A stretch of DNA of 64,000 nucleotides from Limnohabitans sp. (GTDB lineage Bacteria > Pseudomonadota > Gammaproteobacteria > Burkholderiales > Burkholderiaceae_C). The stretch is taken from NCBI GenBank assembly GCA_030158125.1, contig JAOATL010000012.1:186001-250000 (forward strand), in the 5' to 3' direction. The position numbers were made by a program, and so were the translations under genes. The notes beneath the pieces were generated by a model. It was not told the origin of the DNA, did not search any database, and saw nothing but the letters and a program-made list of their open reading frames with translations. This document shows positions 9,702 through 17,451 of this stretch, one piece after another; position 1 is the first letter of the stretch, and each line of letters begins with the position of its first letter.

Positions 9702-11239
9702 GCACTTGCATCGCGAAGGGTTTGCGCATGAGAAGAAATGGCCACGCGATCTTCAGTTGAAAGACGATTCAAATTTTTCAATTGCATCAGCATCCGTGGA
9801 TTTTTGGCCAAGGTATCGACATGCCGGTTCAGGTAATCCCAATACAAGGTGGTGAAGGGGCACGCTGTATCACCTGTGGCCAGGGCTGGATTAAACTTGC
9901 AGCCTTTGCAGTGGTTGCTCATGCGGTCGATGTATTTGCCACTGGCCACATAAGGTTTGCTGGCCATCACGCCACCATCGGCAAATTGGCTCATGCCCAA
10001 GGTGTTGGGCAATTCCACCCATTCCACAGCATCCACATAAACGCTCAAATACCACTCATGAACTTCTTTGGGCGCGACGCCCAAAAGCAGCGCATACAAG
10101 CCGGTGACCATCAGGCGTTGAATGTGGTGCGCATAGCCGTGTTCTAGTGTTTGATGAATGGCATCGCGCAGGCAAGCCATGTCTGTGTTGCCCGTCCAAT
10201 AAAACGCCGGCAGTTTGGCGGTGGCCTGCATTTCGTTGCGCGCTACGTACTCGGGCATGTGCGTCCAGTAGATGCCGCGCACATACTCACGCCAACCCAG
10301 AACTTGCCTGATGAAACCTTCTGCAGCGGGCAGGGGCACAAGACCTTGCTGGTAGGCTTTTTCAGCGGCTTCAACGACTTCTCTGGGATTGAGAAGTTTC
10401 AAGTTCAATGCGCTTGAGATGTGGGAGTGGTACAACCACACTTCACCTTCCCACATGGCATCTTGGTACAAGCCAAAGGAGGGCAGGCGGTGTTGTATGA
10501 AACTGTCTAGCGCCAGAAGTGCTTGGTCTCGTGTGACGGGCCAACCAAAGCTGTTGAGTGCGCCAGGGTTTTGAGGGAATGTGTCTTTGACCAAGGTCAT
10601 CACCTCTAAAGTGATGTCGTCAGGTTCAAATCTCAGAGGCGCAGGCAACATGCCCGGACCCTGCTTGCCAAAACTACCGCGGTTTTCTTCGTCAAAGTTC
10701 CATTGCCCGCCCACAGGTTTCTTGCCATCCATCAAGACACCTGTTTTTTGGCGCAGTTCTCGGTAGAAAAATTCTTGGCGCAATTGCTTACGGCCTTTGG
10801 CATGTTCAGCGAATTCACGCACCGTGCTGAAGAAGTGCGTGTCGTCTCTCACCTCAATCGGAAGACCATGTTGCTTAGCCACACCGCGCAAACTTTGCAA
10901 CACACGCCATTCGCCAGGGGCCGTCATCACCAGTTGTTGTGGCTTGTGTACTTCAATGGCTTTTGCAAGTTCGCCCGCCAAGGTGCCCGTGTTGTTGGCA
11001 TCGTTTAAACGTGCGTAAATCACGGCCCAGTTTTTGCCAAGCAAGCTTTGTGCAAAGTGCCGCATGGCACTCAAAAATAAGGTGCTGCGTTGCTTGGAGG
11101 AGGGCACGTGCGTGGACTCTTCCATCACCTCTGCCATCCAAATGGCGTCTTGGTTGGGATCGAAGTCTGCCAAGGCCGATGAGTCCATGTTCAATTGATC
11201 GCCTAGGATCAAAACCAGATGTCTGATGGACTTAGCCAT
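9698..11239 (-). CDS. Fe-S bacterial cryptochrome/photolyase ((6-4) type)
   Basis: 513-residue member of the deoxyribodipyrimidine photolyase-related (FeS-BCP, PhrB-like) family. These use FAD and light to repair UV photoproducts and bind a ribolumazine antenna. Visible landmarks: LVLILGDQLNMDSSAL at the N-terminus, the FAD/DNA region GWREYVRGIYW near 315, and four cysteines at 356, 444, 447 and 460 that match the [4Fe-4S] ligands (the last three in HCKGC...AC). Its start overlaps the upstream DUF2256 gene by 8 bases. (6-4) rather than CPD specificity is by family. Confidence 0.92.
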   Translation of the reverse strand: MAKSIRHLVLILGDQLNMDSSALADFDPNQDAIWMAEVMEESTHVPSSKQRSTLFLSAMRHFAQSLLGKNWAVIYARLNDANNTGTLAGELAKAIEVHKPQQLVMTAPGEWRVLQSLRGVAKQHGLPIEVRDDTHFFSTVREFAEHAKGRKQLRQEFFYRELRQKTGVLMDGKKPVGGQWNFDEENRGSFGKQGPGMLPAPLRFEPDDITLEVMTLVKDTFPQNPGALNSFGWPVTRDQALLALDSFIQHRLPSFGLYQDAMWEGEVWLYHSHISSALNLKLLNPREVVEAAEKAYQQGLVPLPAAEGFIRQVLGWREYVRGIYWTHMPEYVARNEMQATAKLPAFYWTGNTDMACLRDAIHQTLEHGYAHHIQRLMVTGLYALLLGVAPKEVHEWYLSVYVDAVEWVELPNTLGMSQFADGGVMASKPYVASGKYIDRMSNHCKGCKFNPALATGDTACPFTTLYWDYLNRHVDTLAKNPRMLMQLKNLNRLSTEDRVAISSHAQTLRDASA

Positions 11240-11408
11240 GCTTTGCCGCTTGTGCGCTGTTTGATTTGTTTTTGCGACAGGCCTCAGAGCAATACAAAAC
11301 CTGATCCCAATTTTTAGCCCAAGCTTTGCGCCAGGTCATGTCTCGCCCGCACACGGTGCAAGGTTTGCTGGGAAGGCTTTGTTTGTTGCCCTTGAACTTG
11401 GTCTTCAT
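11232..11408 (-). CDS. DUF2256 zinc-ribbon-like small protein
   Basis: A 58-residue protein read from ATG at 11408 to a TAA at 11234-11232. It contains CTVCGRDMTW and, later, YCSEACRK, two paired-cysteine knuckles (C17/C20 and C40/C44) that could hold one zinc. This pattern and the tryptophan-rich centre (WRKAWAKNW) are those of DUF2256. It overlaps the photolyase start by 8 bases and is surely co-translated with it. Function is unknown; coupling to the photolyase suggests a role in photolyase function or DNA repair. Confidence 0.85.
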   Translation of the reverse strand: MKTKFKGNKQSLPSKPCTVCGRDMTWRKAWAKNWDQVLYCSEACRKNKSNSAQAAKHG

Positions 11409-11500
11409 GGGGCTATTTTGACTTGAACCTGCAAGCCAGTGCTGGTCAACTTGATAATGTCCCTAGTCAGATCGACATTGAAACTTGAGTCAAATGCAGT

Positions 11501-11785
11501 ATGCCCAAATCGCTTGAATCTTCCACACCCTTGAGCCCCGGCGATATTTCGGCGGTCATTCAAATGGCTTGGGAAGATCGAACCACGTTTGAAACGATCT
11601 ACGAAAGAACGGGCGTGACAGAACCCGGCGTGATCAAAATCATGCGGGCCGAACTCACGGCCAGTTCATTCAAGATGTGGCGCACCAGAATGCGGGGCAG
11701 GGTGACCAAGCACCGAGAATTGCGGAGCGCCGAGATGAAGTTCGATGATCGGGCCATTGCCGACCATCGAAGGGCTAATTGCTAA
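11501..11785 (+). CDS. TIGR03643-family small protein
   Basis: 94 residues. The core GDISAVIQMAWEDRTTFETI and GVTEPGVIKIMRAEL, followed by SSFKMWRTRMRGR, matches my memory of the TIGR03643 family, short helical proteins often found near cryptochrome/photolyase genes. The helix-turn-helix-like centre and basic C-terminal half would allow nucleic-acid binding, but this is inference. It is divergent from the DUF2256-photolyase pair (92-base gap) and converges on rhlE. Confidence 0.75.
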   Translation: MPKSLESSTPLSPGDISAVIQMAWEDRTTFETIYERTGVTEPGVIKIMRAELTASSFKMWRTRMRGRVTKHRELRSAEMKFDDRAIADHRRANC

Positions 11786-11807
11786 TGAAGCGTTGAGCCG
11801 CGGCTGA

Positions 11808-13625
11808 TCAACGGCCGAACGAACGGCCACCGCCGCCGCCGCCATAGCCGCCACCGCCGCCAGAGCGACCACCACGGCCGCCACCGCCACCGCCGCCAAA
11901 TCCACCACCGCCGCCGCCACCGCCATGGCGGCGAGGACCACCACGGCCACCGCCTGCCAAGCTGTCAATGCTGGTGCGTGTTGGATCGGGTTGACCACCG
12001 CCACCACCGCTGTTGCGACGGGGTGCACCTTGACGTGCAAATTGGTTGGTCATGAGAGGATCAATGTGACGTGGCAATTCGTCGCCGCGGGGGCCACGGT
12101 CATTGCGTCGGTCGTTGTTGCGGTCATTGCGATCGTTGAAACGATCGGAAGGTGCGCCATCAAAACTTCTTTCGGGACGATCTTGACGATCACCGCGTGG
12201 GCCTTGTGCAGGACCGCCGCGACGTGAGGGGGGAGGACCGTTGCGTGAGCGTCCTGCTGCGCCTTCGGGGCGAGCCTGACCACCGCCACCGCCTTGGCCA
12301 CCAGAGCGCCCCCCGCGACCACCACCTTCACCGGCAGGGCCTTTAGATTCGCGAATGCGTTGCATCATGTCGGAGCGCGCGGCTTTGGCCGCTGCTTGCA
12401 TCACGTCACGGCTTGGCGGACGGCCTGCACCGCCCCACAATGTTTGACGACCCATGGCAATGGGTTCGGCTTTTTCGCCGGCTTCGGGGCCAAAGCCTTC
12501 CAAAATTTGGACTGGAATTTCTTGCTTGGTGAAGCGTTCGATTTCCATCATGAAGCCTTCTTCGTCCAAGCACACCAAGCTCACGGCCTCGCCACTGGCG
12601 CCTGCACGGCCGGTACGACCAATGCGGTGCACGTAGTCTTCAGAGACGTTTGGAATTTCGTAATTCACCACGTGTGGCAAGTCTTCAATGTCAATGCCGC
12701 GGGCGGCAATGTCGGTAGCTACCAAGGCGCGAATATCGCCGCTCTTGAAGCCAGCCAAGGCTTGCGTGCGAGCGGTTTGGCTTTTGTTGCCGTGCAAGGC
12801 CATGGCCTTGATGCCATTCTTGGTGAGGTAATCGGCCACATTGTTGGCGCCAAACTTGGTGCGCGTGAACACCAGCACTTGGCTCCAATTGTGTTGGTTG
12901 ATGATGTGCACCAGCACTTCTTTTTTCTTGCCGCGGCCCACGGGGTGGATCACTTGCGAAATGCGTTGCACGGTGGTGTTGCTGGGCGTGACTTGAATGC
13001 TTTGTGGGTTCTTCAAGAGCGTTGCGGCCAAGTCGCGAATTTCATCGCTGAACGTGGCAGAGAACAACAAGCTTTGTTTGTCTTTTGGCACCAGGGCCAA
13101 GACTTTCTTCACGTCGTGGATGAAGCCCATGTCGAGCATGCGGTCGGCTTCGTCCAAGACCAAAATTTCAATGCTGGACAAGTCGAGCAGGCCTTGTCCT
13201 TGCAAGTCCAGCAAACGGCCGGGGGTGGCCACCAAGACGTCAACGCCGCGCTTGACGCGATCGACTTGAGGCTTCATGCCCACGCCACCAAAGATCACGG
13301 TGGATTGGAGGCTGAGGTATTTGCCGTAATCTTTCACAGACTCTTCAACTTGGGCCGCCAATTCGCGGGTGGGTGTGAGCACCAAAGCGCGAATGGCTTT
13401 GCCGCCAAACTTGTTGCGACCAGCTTCGGTCAGGCTGAGTTTGTGCAGCACTGGCAGCATGAATGCAGCTGTTTTACCGGTACCGGTTTGGGCACCGGCC
13501 AACAGGTCGTGCCCTGCCAAGACGATAGGAATCGCTTGGGCCTGAATGGGTGTGGGTGTGTCGTAGCCTTGCTCTTGCACGGCTTGCAGAATGGCCGGAG
13601 CCAAATTCAATTCTTCAAATTTCAT
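11808..13625 (-). CDS. rhlE: DEAD-box RNA helicase RhlE
   Basis: ATP-dependent RNA helicase, 605 residues from the ATG at 13625 ([10 protein letters not shown]). Motifs in order: Q motif [10 protein letters not shown], Walker [33 protein letters not shown] in [16 protein letters not shown] in FSATFSDE, and [10 protein letters not shown]. After residue 400 follows a long low-complexity tail rich in Gly, Arg, Asp and Asn, with RGG-like repeats ending in about 60 residues of mostly glycine. This is typical of betaproteobacterial RhlE and likely binds RNA. The upstream leader is strongly structured. Confidence 0.95.
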   Translation of the reverse strand: MKFEELNLAPAILQAVQEQGYDTPTPIQAQAIPIVLAGHDLLAGAQTGTGKTAAFMLPVLHKLSLTEAGRNKFGGKAIRALVLTPTRELAAQVEESVKDYGKYLSLQSTVIFGGVGMKPQVDRVKRGVDVLVATPGRLLDLQGQGLLDLSSIEILVLDEADRMLDMGFIHDVKKVLALVPKDKQSLLFSATFSDEIRDLAATLLKNPQSIQVTPSNTTVQRISQVIHPVGRGKKKEVLVHIINQHNWSQVLVFTRTKFGANNVADYLTKNGIKAMALHGNKSQTARTQALAGFKSGDIRALVATDIAARGIDIEDLPHVVNYEIPNVSEDYVHRIGRTGRAGASGEAVSLVCLDEEGFMMEIERFTKQEIPVQILEGFGPEAGEKAEPIAMGRQTLWGGAGRPPSRDVMQAAAKAARSDMMQRIRESKGPAGEGGGRGGRSGGQGGGGGQARPEGAAGRSRNGPPPSRRGGPAQGPRGDRQDRPERSFDGAPSDRFNDRNDRNNDRRNDRGPRGDELPRHIDPLMTNQFARQGAPRRNSGGGGGQPDPTRTSIDSLAGGGRGGPRRHGGGGGGGGFGGGGGGGRGGRSGGGGGYGGGGGGRSFGR

Positions 13626-13630
13626 GATGG

Positions 13631-13754
13631 AGCGCCTATAGGGGCGCATGGCATCGGTATGTCAGGCTGTTGGGTAACAGCCGCCAGTCAAAGACCGATG
13701 GGATTCACAGGTGGGCATGGAAACCACAGGCGAGAGCCTGGGTCAAACCCCAGC
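13631..13754 (-). promoter_or_regulatory. Structured 5' leader of rhlE
   Basis: Three or four inverted repeats follow one another upstream of rhlE: GCGCC/GGCGC (13632-13647); GGCTGTT/AACAGCC with a GGGT loop (13665-13682), nested in CATCGGT/ACCGATG ends; CAGGC/GCCTG (13727-13740), which overlaps an alternative CTGGG/CCCAG (13738-13753). The first hairpin sits against the start codon, so folding could mask translation initiation. The two overlapping hairpins are mutually exclusive. A cold- or helicase-responsive leader is inference. Confidence 0.4.
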
Positions 13755-13912
13755 AGAAGTGCTGATGTTGCGGCAACTGGAGGCGGCAACAAGCAGATTG
13801 TCGCATGAAATCCCGTGCATCAAAATTAATTCAAAAGAATGAATAAATGACACGGATGGAATTTTTTGGTGTTTAATTTAAAGTTGATACAAAAATCATT
13901 GATTTTCACTAC

Positions 13913-14758
13913 ATGAACTCGCTTCAATTCTATGGTTTGACCGCATGTTTTCAAAGCGCTTGCGTTCGAAGATTGGCGCGGGTGCTTTGTGGTGCCATGC
14001 TGATGGCCGCGGGCGCAAGCGCCTTTGCAGAAACGAGTCGCTTGGACAAAATATTGCAAAACAAGGAACTTCGCGCGTGCATTTGGCCGGAGTACTACAG
14101 CATCACGTACCGCAACCCCAAAACACGAGAACTCAGCGGGATCGACATTGCATTGACCCAAGAATTGGCCAAAGAGTTGGGTGTGAAATTGCGCTACATC
14201 GACAGCAATTTCTCGCAGCTTTACGAGGCGCTGGAGCAAGATCGCTGCGATGTGGCCACGCATGCCATCGGTATCACGGCCGAGCGCATGGCCAGGTTGC
14301 AGTTTTCTCAAGCCTATTTAAAAAGCGGACTGTTTGCTGTCATGCTTAAAAACAAAGAGGGACTGCCTGCCTGGGACAGCCTAGACCAACCCGGGCGAGT
14401 GATTGCAGTCGCAGCAGGCACCCTCATGGAAGGTGTCATGTCCAAGTCATTGAAAAAAGCCAGATTGGTCAAGGTCCAAGCGCCGGGCACCCGTGAGCAA
14501 GAAGTCTTGTCGGGCAGGGCGGATGCATTCATGACCGATTACCCCTACAGTTTGCGAATGGTTGAACTCACCGATTGGGCCGCGGTCATTCCAGCACCCA
14601 GCAGCATGCCCACCACTGAATACGCCTATGCATTCGCAAAAGGCGACACCAGTCTTTTGTCGCGCGTGGATGCTTTCCTCAGTGCCGTTAAAAGGGATGG
14701 ACGACTTCTCGAGTTTGCCACGCAGCACAATTTGGACCCCATTGTGGTTTTGAAATAA
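13913..14758 (+). CDS. Periplasmic solute-binding protein, family 3
   Basis: 281 residues, exported: a basic/hydrophobic N-terminus ending in SAFA-ETS (cleavage near residue 38). The mature part is a family 3 (amino-acid-type) binding protein: LSGIDIALTQELAKELGV near 80, then AIGITAERMARLQFS near 120 with the ligand arginine, and DAFMTDYPYSLRM near 205. No permease or ATPase genes lie nearby. Instead it is followed after 24 bases by a hybrid sensor kinase, so it more likely presents a ligand to the sensor than feeds a transporter (inference). The 287 bases upstream are shared with the rhlE leader. Confidence 0.87.
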   Translation: MNSLQFYGLTACFQSACVRRLARVLCGAMLMAAGASAFAETSRLDKILQNKELRACIWPEYYSITYRNPKTRELSGIDIALTQELAKELGVKLRYIDSNFSQLYEALEQDRCDVATHAIGITAERMARLQFSQAYLKSGLFAVMLKNKEGLPAWDSLDQPGRVIAVAAGTLMEGVMSKSLKKARLVKVQAPGTREQEVLSGRADAFMTDYPYSLRMVELTDWAAVIPAPSSMPTTEYAYAFAKGDTSLLSRVDAFLSAVKRDGRLLEFATQHNLDPIVVLK

Positions 14759-14782
14759 GCCTGTTAGGTACGCAACAAGTCC

Positions 14783-17377
14783 ATGGTCTTTGAGCAGCGA
14801 CACCCATCGTCTACGGCCGCAGCCGGCGTTTATCGATTTGGCGCATCGGTGGCTCTGTTCATCGTGCTTGTTGCGTCTGTGTATTTGTGGCTAGATCGAA
14901 AAAGTACTTTAGATCGCGAGCAAGCACGGGGTGAATTGCTCACGCGCATTTTGTTCAACCATGTCAGTCGCACACTGGAGTCCTCCGTTACTCTGATGAC
15001 GGTGGCCAATCAGTGGTCTGATGCTGATTTTCGAGACCAGACGCAATTGCAAAAGGCCATTGAAAAATCAAGTTTCATTCGCTCCCTTTCAATGCTGTCG
15101 GATCAAGGTCAGGTGCTGGCCAGTTCGGAGGAAGGGGTTGTCAATCAGGCGGTGAAGTTAACAGGCATGGGTTTAGACCGCGACATGGGCGATGACTTGG
15201 CAGCGGGGCGATGGCAACCTGCACGCAATCTGTATGACATGAACAATGGGCATGCCAGTCCCAGGCACATTGCCGTATTGCCTTTGTCACTCAGAACCAA
15301 ACGCGCCAATGGCCAAGTCGTGCGGTGGCTGGCCTTGATCAATCCCAATGATCTGATCAATGGCTTTGCCGAATCTGTCGATGCCAATTGTGATGCGGTG
15401 TATGTGTTTGACTATGCCGGCCGCATTCTGGTCAGCAGTTCAGATCGCTGGTTTCCAAACGACCAGGTGTTTCCAAACATGCCTGCTGTTCAAAGTGTGG
15501 CGAAAAATCAAGAATTTGGCCGCTACCTTGACTCGCAAACCGATGCGCAGCGAGATACGGAAAAATTAGAGATACATTTTCGAACTGCAGCCAATTTGCC
15601 TGTGTCGGTTGCTGTCGCCATATCACGAAGTCGTGTCGAGGCTCAGTGGTGGCTGGCTTCCAAAGGCATCATTGCATTGTCTTTGTTCATGTTGTTGGCC
15701 ACATATTGGTTGACACGACAAATTGCCGCCATCTGGGTTCGGCGCGAGGAGGACAGCTTTGCCATGTCGCGCGCCCTGACTGCCGCAGAGGCTGCCAACC
15801 AAGCCAAGTCTTCATTTCTGGCACAAATGAGCCATGAAATCAGAACGCCCATCAACAGCATGGTGGGCATGACGGAGCTGGCGCTAGGCACGCCCTTGAA
15901 CCCTGAACAAAAAGGCTATTTGGAAATGTCACGTACAGCCTCCAAAAGCTTGTTGCGTCTTATCGATGATATTTTGGACTTCACGCGCTTGGGTGCCAAT
16001 CGCCTAACCTTGGACCGAACGGTATTTGATTTGCATACGGCATGCCAACAAGCCATGAAAGGCTTTGCGTTTCAAGCCGAGCAAAAAAAGATCGATCTTT
16101 ATTTGGTGATTGAGCCTGAAGTGCCGCAGTTGGTCATGGGTGACCCTTTGCGCTTGGGTCAGGTCTTGCAAAATTTGCTAGGCAACGCGCTTAAATTCAG
16201 CGACACGGGCTGGGTCAAACTGCGTGTCAAACACATGTCCAACATGGGCACACAAGTGAGGTGTTCCTTTGAAGTGACGGACACAGGCATTGGCATTCCA
16301 TACGAAAAAATGCACATGATATTTTCGCCATTCAGCCAAGCCGATGCCTCAGTCAATCGCAAGTTTGGTGGCAGTGGTTTGGGCCTTTCGATTGCCAAAA
16401 ACCTGGTGAATTTAATGTCGGGCGACATCAGTGTCCAGGCGCGAGAGGAGGGGGGCAGTGTTTTCACCTTTACCGCACAGTTTGAATCAGCGACCGAGGC
16501 CCAAGCCCAATTGGATGCTGCGCATAGGGGAATGTCACCGCTTGGCTTCGACGCCTTGTCGCATGCGGTCGATGTGGTGCTCATTGAGTCCAATCCTTTT
16601 GCGCGTGAAATCTTAAGAAACTTGTTGGCATCGCAGCAAATAGCACCCCAAGAAGTCGTCACGCCAGCTGCCTTGCAAACGTGCTTGGAAGCGTGGCTCA
16701 AACAGGGGCTTGCGCGCCAAACATTGTGGGTCATTGATCACAGCATGCTGGCTTTTGTGGAGCCGGCGTTCATGTTGGCCCAAGATTCCCACAAATGGCG
16801 CAATCTGTCTTGGGTGGTGTTGTCAGATTTTGGACTGAACCACGATGTCCAAAATCTTTGTTCATTGGCCCGCACGTTGGGCGTCAAAGTGTCCAATTTG
16901 TACAAGCCCGTCACAGGGCATGAGTTGCACAGTACCCTGGTCCAAATGACACAGCGCGATGAGGTGGGCGAGCAAATTTCTAAAGCACAAGCCGCTCAGA
17001 CGCAGCACACGGGCCATGTTTTGGTGGTTGAAGACACCCCCATGAATCAGCAATTGGCGCAGTGGACACTCCAGAAATTAGGTTGCAGCGTGGACATTGC
17101 CGAAAACGGCGAAGTGGCCGTTCAAAAAATTCAAGCCAACCGATACGATTTGATTCTGATGGATTTGCAAATGCCAGGCATGGATGGCATTACGGCAACC
17201 TATGAAATCAGACGCATTGAAATCATCGAAGCCTTGCAGATGACGCCCATTGTGGCCATGACGGCTCACGTCTTGGACGAAGACCGAACATTGGCCCAAA
17301 ATGCCGGCATGCAAGACTTCTTGATCAAGCCGGTCTCAGCAGACGAATTTCAGCGGGTTTTGAAGCGTTTTTTATAG
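14783..17377 (+). CDS. Hybrid sensor histidine kinase with C-terminal receiver
   Basis: 864 residues, inner membrane. TM1 at about 18-40, a periplasmic Cache-like sensor domain of about 240 residues, TM2 at about 290-312. HisKA follows with the phosphoacceptor His351 in MSHEIRTPINSM, then HATPase (NLLGNALKFS, DTGIGIP, GGSGLGLSIAKN). Residues about 590-735 look like a degenerate receiver without the usual acidic pocket. A canonical receiver follows with Asp794 in LILMDLQMPGMDG and a late Lys in FLIKPVS. No output regulator is adjacent. The binding-protein gene 24 bases upstream probably shares the transcript. Confidence 0.93.
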   Translation: MVFEQRHPSSTAAAGVYRFGASVALFIVLVASVYLWLDRKSTLDREQARGELLTRILFNHVSRTLESSVTLMTVANQWSDADFRDQTQLQKAIEKSSFIRSLSMLSDQGQVLASSEEGVVNQAVKLTGMGLDRDMGDDLAAGRWQPARNLYDMNNGHASPRHIAVLPLSLRTKRANGQVVRWLALINPNDLINGFAESVDANCDAVYVFDYAGRILVSSSDRWFPNDQVFPNMPAVQSVAKNQEFGRYLDSQTDAQRDTEKLEIHFRTAANLPVSVAVAISRSRVEAQWWLASKGIIALSLFMLLATYWLTRQIAAIWVRREEDSFAMSRALTAAEAANQAKSSFLAQMSHEIRTPINSMVGMTELALGTPLNPEQKGYLEMSRTASKSLLRLIDDILDFTRLGANRLTLDRTVFDLHTACQQAMKGFAFQAEQKKIDLYLVIEPEVPQLVMGDPLRLGQVLQNLLGNALKFSDTGWVKLRVKHMSNMGTQVRCSFEVTDTGIGIPYEKMHMIFSPFSQADASVNRKFGGSGLGLSIAKNLVNLMSGDISVQAREEGGSVFTFTAQFESATEAQAQLDAAHRGMSPLGFDALSHAVDVVLIESNPFAREILRNLLASQQIAPQEVVTPAALQTCLEAWLKQGLARQTLWVIDHSMLAFVEPAFMLAQDSHKWRNLSWVVLSDFGLNHDVQNLCSLARTLGVKVSNLYKPVTGHELHSTLVQMTQRDEVGEQISKAQAAQTQHTGHVLVVEDTPMNQQLAQWTLQKLGCSVDIAENGEVAVQKIQANRYDLILMDLQMPGMDGITATYEIRRIEIIEALQMTPIVAMTAHVLDEDRTLAQNAGMQDFLIKPVSADEFQRVLKRFL

Positions 17378-17378
17378 C

Positions 17379-17399
17379 CAGGCTCAGCGCATGAGCCTG
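17379..17399. other. Perfect 8-bp hairpin between kinase and recC
   Basis: CAGGCTCA and TGAGCCTG flank a 5-base loop just after the kinase stop. It has no T-run on either side, so it is not a canonical intrinsic terminator. It could stabilise the kinase mRNA end or pause transcription before recC. Confidence 0.5.
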
Positions 17400-17451
17400 C
17401 GCTCGGTCGATAATTCAAATCAGATTCACATTCAGTCCTCGCAGCATTTCA

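Noticed and set aside
11808..12060. GGT/GGC simple repeat as a separate repeat element
   Set aside because: It is the coding sequence of the glycine-rich tail of RhlE, in frame with normal codons.
12294..13808. Long 504-codon open frame antisense to rhlE
   Set aside because: It is the shadow of the GC-rich rhlE frame: no start context, odd composition rich in His, Ala and Gln, and no recognisable domain. rhlE has all DEAD-box motifs in the other strand.
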